A program made the position numbers and the translations under genes. Of a DNA stretch of 33,872 nt, positions 30,161 through 33,872 are shown piece by piece. Numbering within the stretch: position 1 is the first letter of the stretch; each line of letters starts with the position of its first letter. This DNA comes from Mesotaenium endlicherianum. Taxonomy: Eukaryota; Streptophyta; Zygnematophyceae; Zygnematales; Mesotaeniaceae. The stretch lies in contig WELA01009689.1 of NCBI GenBank assembly GCA_009602735.1, forward strand, positions 308,546 through 342,417, read 5' to 3'. The notes beneath the pieces are model-generated. The model was not told the origin of the DNA. It did no database searches and saw only the letters and a list, made by a program, of their open reading frames with translations.

Positions 30161-32974
30161 AGAGTGTGGCCACTCTGGTACACTTAACGGGCTTTCTCAC
30201 CCTAGTTCAAAATAGACAGCCTTGACCACCAACTTCAAAGAGGCGTACACCTAAGATGCTTAGATTGCAAGATCATAGTTGAGTAAAGTTGTAAGCTTTT
30301 CTTTTGAGTTGAGAGCATTTGAAGTAAGCAACTGCAAAAGAAGCTCTTCAAACTTACAATCACAATCTCGATTCTCGAGGTTGCTTGCAAGCCCAATGCT
30401 TGCAACGATCCCTTGATATCAATACAATTGTGGAGCATGGAGCACAAAGTCTTGCCGGAGGCTCCCTTCTACCTCTTGGATGGTAGGTTTCTTGGAGCAA
30501 CCTTTTGGAAAACCCTTTTACTCACTTTAAGCCTCCGACCAAGTACACAACCTCTCACTCGCTACAATGATCCAAGTATTTATAGGCATGTATAGGATAT
30601 CTCTTTTATCACCTAATTTTATATACTCTATTTTTGAAGGTCAACGCATGTTTTGCAAGTTTACATCTCACATGCATGCTGTGCTGTTCCAGTCCCTTGC
30701 CGGGTGACCAAAAAAGAGCCACCCAACTAGTCACTATTGTAACCGTAGAGCATAAATGATTCAATCATAAGTGATACTATGGTTATTGTAAACGTGGAAT
30801 ATACGTGCTAAGAGGTCATTCATGAGGTACACTTTCAAAGAACTGTCAAGAAATGTCAATGTTTAAAAACATTGGCTGTCATTATGTTGGATCATGACAT
30901 GTATTTGTGCCAAAAACTGAACAACGGGAGGCAGTATGGAATTGTCAACGGAAATCTAAGTTGCAATCTCTTGATTGCGAGGTACTTCGATATAACGACT
31001 GTCGTAAGACAAGGGAATTGAACCACCATTTCTCATTTTCTAAACAATATGCTATTTTGGCTAAGTAGTTTTGCTGTATCTTCGATTCTAATTAATGCGG
31101 GACTGTCTTGTACACAAACTAATTTGCTACTGTTGCGACGTCTCCCAACTCTGCAATCAAACCGTTTGAAATGTAGTGTTTTTTGTGGAGATTTTGGCGA
31201 ATATTTAAACTTGCAAAAATGCTCGTTTGGAACATTTTGACCGACTTGACTACGAGCTTTAACACCTCTTTCGTTGAACTAAGACACAATACCTTAAGGC
31301 AGGTGACTTTCAGCCTTCCAATGCCCCATGTAGTGCAAGTATTTCCTTCCTGGTAGAGCACTCCACAAAATAAGAGCAACTGTGTCATCTGGACCTATTA
31401 GCTCATCCTATGGTCATGCACTCACGTGGTTGGTGATGGTATCGTTCAAGCATTTGAGCGGAAGGACCATGTCTTTGTGATACATCGGTCATTAGTCGAT
31501 GAGAAAAACCATGGGTTGCAAAAGACAAGGCAAAGAGTGTGCCTTAAAATTTTGGAACTGGTTCAAGAACCCTAGACCATTGTGAGTAAAATATACTCTG
31601 AGATAACAGCAATATGTAGACTCTAAAACAAGCGACGCTCTTGACCAGCCATTGCCGCCGGTTGAATGCGTAAGCTGGAATGTCGTCCACCCTTAAAATG
31701 TTGCAACCTTTATATGCAGTAGTATTAAGGTCAGAAGCCCACGCAAAGATGTAAGGGGAATGCTTGTTGTAAGTGACTATTATTTGGCGTTTTAGTATAA
31801 GCTAGGGTCTACTTCGCATCTGATCATGACAAGAAGAACAATACTTCACACATGCAACGATTTGATAACCGTCCTTTAGTCCTGGTACTAGTAGCAACTA
31901 TTCTAACTTTCAACAGTAACCATAAAATAATACAGATAACCTAACATTATGCGAGTAGGTGATGTAGGAATCTTGGAGCTTTCCGCTGTCTCAAAAAATA
32001 ATGGGCACTCAAAGAAGAAGCACCACCCTCTTGATGCAAGACAAGCATGCAAGGTGCTCAATAACTTAATATACAGAGTTTCTTGTCCCTACGTCCCACA
32101 GATGATGCTACAATTCTTTGGAATGAATACCACTACTCCTGGGCCTAGACTTGGCCTCCTACAGAGGCAACACATTGACATATTATGACTGATACTCTTA
32201 CCGGCTGCCACCTGGAGCCCTTGGATGGCTTGGGGAAGTCCTTGTGAGCCTCAGCTGACTCTAAACAATAAGCTCTAGATATCTACATGCAGAGCGAGGG
32301 CTAAAGAAGCGGCAACTAGCTACATTGCCGAGGCAACCGAAGCGACTTAAAAAAAACACCGCACCACCGTGCCTACACGTGCCCTCGGGCACCTAAATGA
32401 ATCTGGAAGCCAACATGAGATGAGGCTCCTTCTAAAGGCAGCGACTGCTTGGTAAGAATCGCAACATGCTCCAACGTGCAGAAGGCGCGCAACGATGCAC
32501 GGGCATGGGCACGAATGAGCATGGGCCCAGCTGATAATAGTATGGCCCTGCACAGGCCGTATACCCAGACTCCGGGAGCAGAGGCGCCAGCTCTGTCCAA
32601 CGACACGTCTTAGACTAGGAAGAGAGAGAGGAGAGGGGCTGGAGCACCTTAAGGCCCACCCGGTCTTCCCATTCATTGTAAGGCAGGGAACAGAATGCGG
32701 CTGTCCCCATCAAAGGGACAGCTGGCAGCTACACGTAGAGCGGAGCGCGGGCGTCGTCCAAATTCCATCGCTACCTGCAAGAGTACATCGCAGACTGCCC
32801 TCTCCGCTCCTGGCGCCTTCCTCCCCCTCTCAATAAGTACACTCTGTTGATTTGCCCTCCCGCTCCCGCTCATGCGCTCACGCGCCCCTCTGCCTAAGGC
32901 GGCACTCTCACTTGCCCCTCCTCCATGCCCCGCGTGCCACGAGTATCGTCGACACTCCTCCCTTCGGAGCCGCA
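30161..32974. other. Intergenic, AT-rich, no gene seen
   Basis: Only short frames without recognisable domains. A TATAAATA on the minus strand (30577-30584), followed downstream by non-coding sequence, could be an old LTR promoter, but no LTR ends were found. The last 300 bases should be the 3' UTR of the minus-strand gene ending at 32975; a short CTGTCCC/GGGACAG hairpin lies at about 32700-32720. Confidence 0.5.
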
Positions 32975-33182
32975 TCACGGCGCCTTGGCGGCGGCGCCCT
33001 TCTCGGAGCCCCGGAAAGTCTTGGAGAACCACTTGCCAATGCCCTTCTTCTCCTTCTTCTCGCCCGCCGCCGCCGCGGGGGGGATCAGCGGCTTGCCCTT
33101 CACCATCACGGGCTGCGCATCCGCCAGGATGCGCACCCTCTCTTCCTCCGCCGCCTCCGCCTCCGCCTTCTCCTCCTCCAGT
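32975..33182 (-). CDS. Last coding exon of an unrecognised gene
   Basis: On the minus strand an acceptor GACGTGCAG precedes 33182. One base completes a split codon, then 68 residues run to a TGA at 32975-32977. The peptide starts with a Glu/Ala-rich helix (LEEEKAEAEAAEEERVRI) and continues ADAQPVMVKGKPLIPP, an Ala/Lys linker, and KKGIGKWFSKTFRGSEK near the end. Codon composition is GC-rich and consistent. The basic-aromatic tail could bind membrane or nucleic acid, but no family is recognised. Earlier exons lie to the right, mostly outside the window; I could not link one with a fitting phase. Confidence 0.6.
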
Positions 33183-33872
33183 CTGCACGTCGCCCCATCC
33201 CACCGGGCGGGGCACCAGAGAGAGCAAGGTCAGCGTGAGAGGGCGTGGGGAGGAAGAGCCTGAGTGATCCTCAGAGCCTCCTCACATAAGAAAGGTTCCC
33301 CTTTTTTTAAGCTTGCCCCCACAATTACAGGCAAGGCTAGGCAAGGCTAGGGCCAGGCCTGGAGCTCTTGTCTACATCCCCCCCCCCTCCCCCCTCCCCG
33401 GGGGGCTTACCACGGCCAGGTTTCTTCACACGTACGAGGGGCAGACCTTGTGGGGCGGAAGAGGGCCAATAGGAAAGATAAGGGGGCAGGAAAATAGTTC
33501 CGATGCTGTGCTCCCATTTGATCCTACTTTTAGTAGTGCATGCCAATGAATGTGCCACAGTCGTCATCTGCCCCCATACTTTCTGGTGGAGAGAGAGAGA
33601 GAGAGAGCCACCCTAGAATTAGTCATGTTGAACCAGCCATGACAAACAGAAACCCGGCAAGACGGCAGACTGGCGCTTCCTTTCCATGGGTGATGCGCCT
33701 GCCTTCCAGCACCCTCATGGGACTCGCACCCTTTCGCTCCGCCACCCCCCTAACACAATCTCCATGCACTCGCAGAGGTCTTTCAGACTCTTACACACTC
33801 CTCCTCCTCATTCTCGTTCCGCCTCAAAGTCTTTCTACCTCTTCCCCCCCCTTCCCCCCCTTCCCCCCCCCC
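33183..33872. other. Probable intron sequence with low-complexity tracts
   Basis: Upstream (on the minus strand) of the exon at 32975-33182, so probably intronic to that gene. It contains a (GA)n tract at about 33589-33607, C-rich runs near 33379-33400, and alternating C and T runs up to the window end. No exon could be supported. Confidence 0.45.

Noticed and set aside
33410..33450. Small minus-strand exon (GLPLVRVKKPGR followed by GTAAGC) upstream of the 32975-33182 exon
   Set aside because: The donor is good, but in every frame it either contains a stop or joins the next exon out of phase or into a stop.
1..33872. CRISPR array, bacterial operon or phage island
   Set aside because: The window has spliced eukaryotic genes and LTR elements; the tandem repeats found are microsatellites and minisatellites without spacers.

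Overview
This is nuclear DNA from a eukaryote. GC-rich coding exons are split by GT-AG introns and sit among long microsatellites, more AT-rich intergenic DNA and nested LTR retrotransposons. A plant-like PEX19 ending in a CaaX box, chromodomain Ty3/gypsy elements and a plant-type primer site suggest the green lineage, perhaps an alga. That is inference; no rRNA or organellar marker is present to confirm it.

Layout. (1) 110-2569, plus: the 3' part of an unrecognised gene for a very charged, RS/K-rich, probably nuclear protein; three exons join in phase. (2) 4349-11001, plus: a complete six-exon PEX19 gene, the peroxisomal membrane-protein chaperone. As assembled it is interrupted by an exact 1,659-base repeat bounded by single Ns (7178 and 8838), which duplicates exons 3 and 4 and is probably an assembly error. 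Its last exon encodes a C-terminal CSVM prenylation box, and a stop codon overlaps the preceding splice donor. (3) 13718-15000, minus: a two-exon gene of unknown function. (4) 15001-17992: no gene seen, one degenerate tandem repeat. (5) 17993-29429: a nest of LTR elements. An old, broken Ty3/gypsy copy (plus strand) is split by a younger copy of the same family in the opposite orientation (19409-25541, target duplication CCAAG), by a miniature LTR element of TRIM type (about 26237-26701), by an unrelated 747-base solo LTR (27306-28052, target duplication TCAGA), and by an LTR plus internal stub of a further minus-strand copy (28428 onward). (6) 29607-30160: a decayed integrase from a different gypsy family. 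(7) 32975-33182, minus: the last coding exon of an unrecognised gene that enters from the right.

The three host genes show no functional link; they look like ordinary monocistronic nuclear genes. I found no new enzymatic or defence system. The most informative points are the PEX19 terminal exon and its splice/stop overlap, the duplication between Ns, the order of retrotransposon nesting, the TRIM-like element, and a perfect hairpin lying between two direct repeats at 12119-12383.
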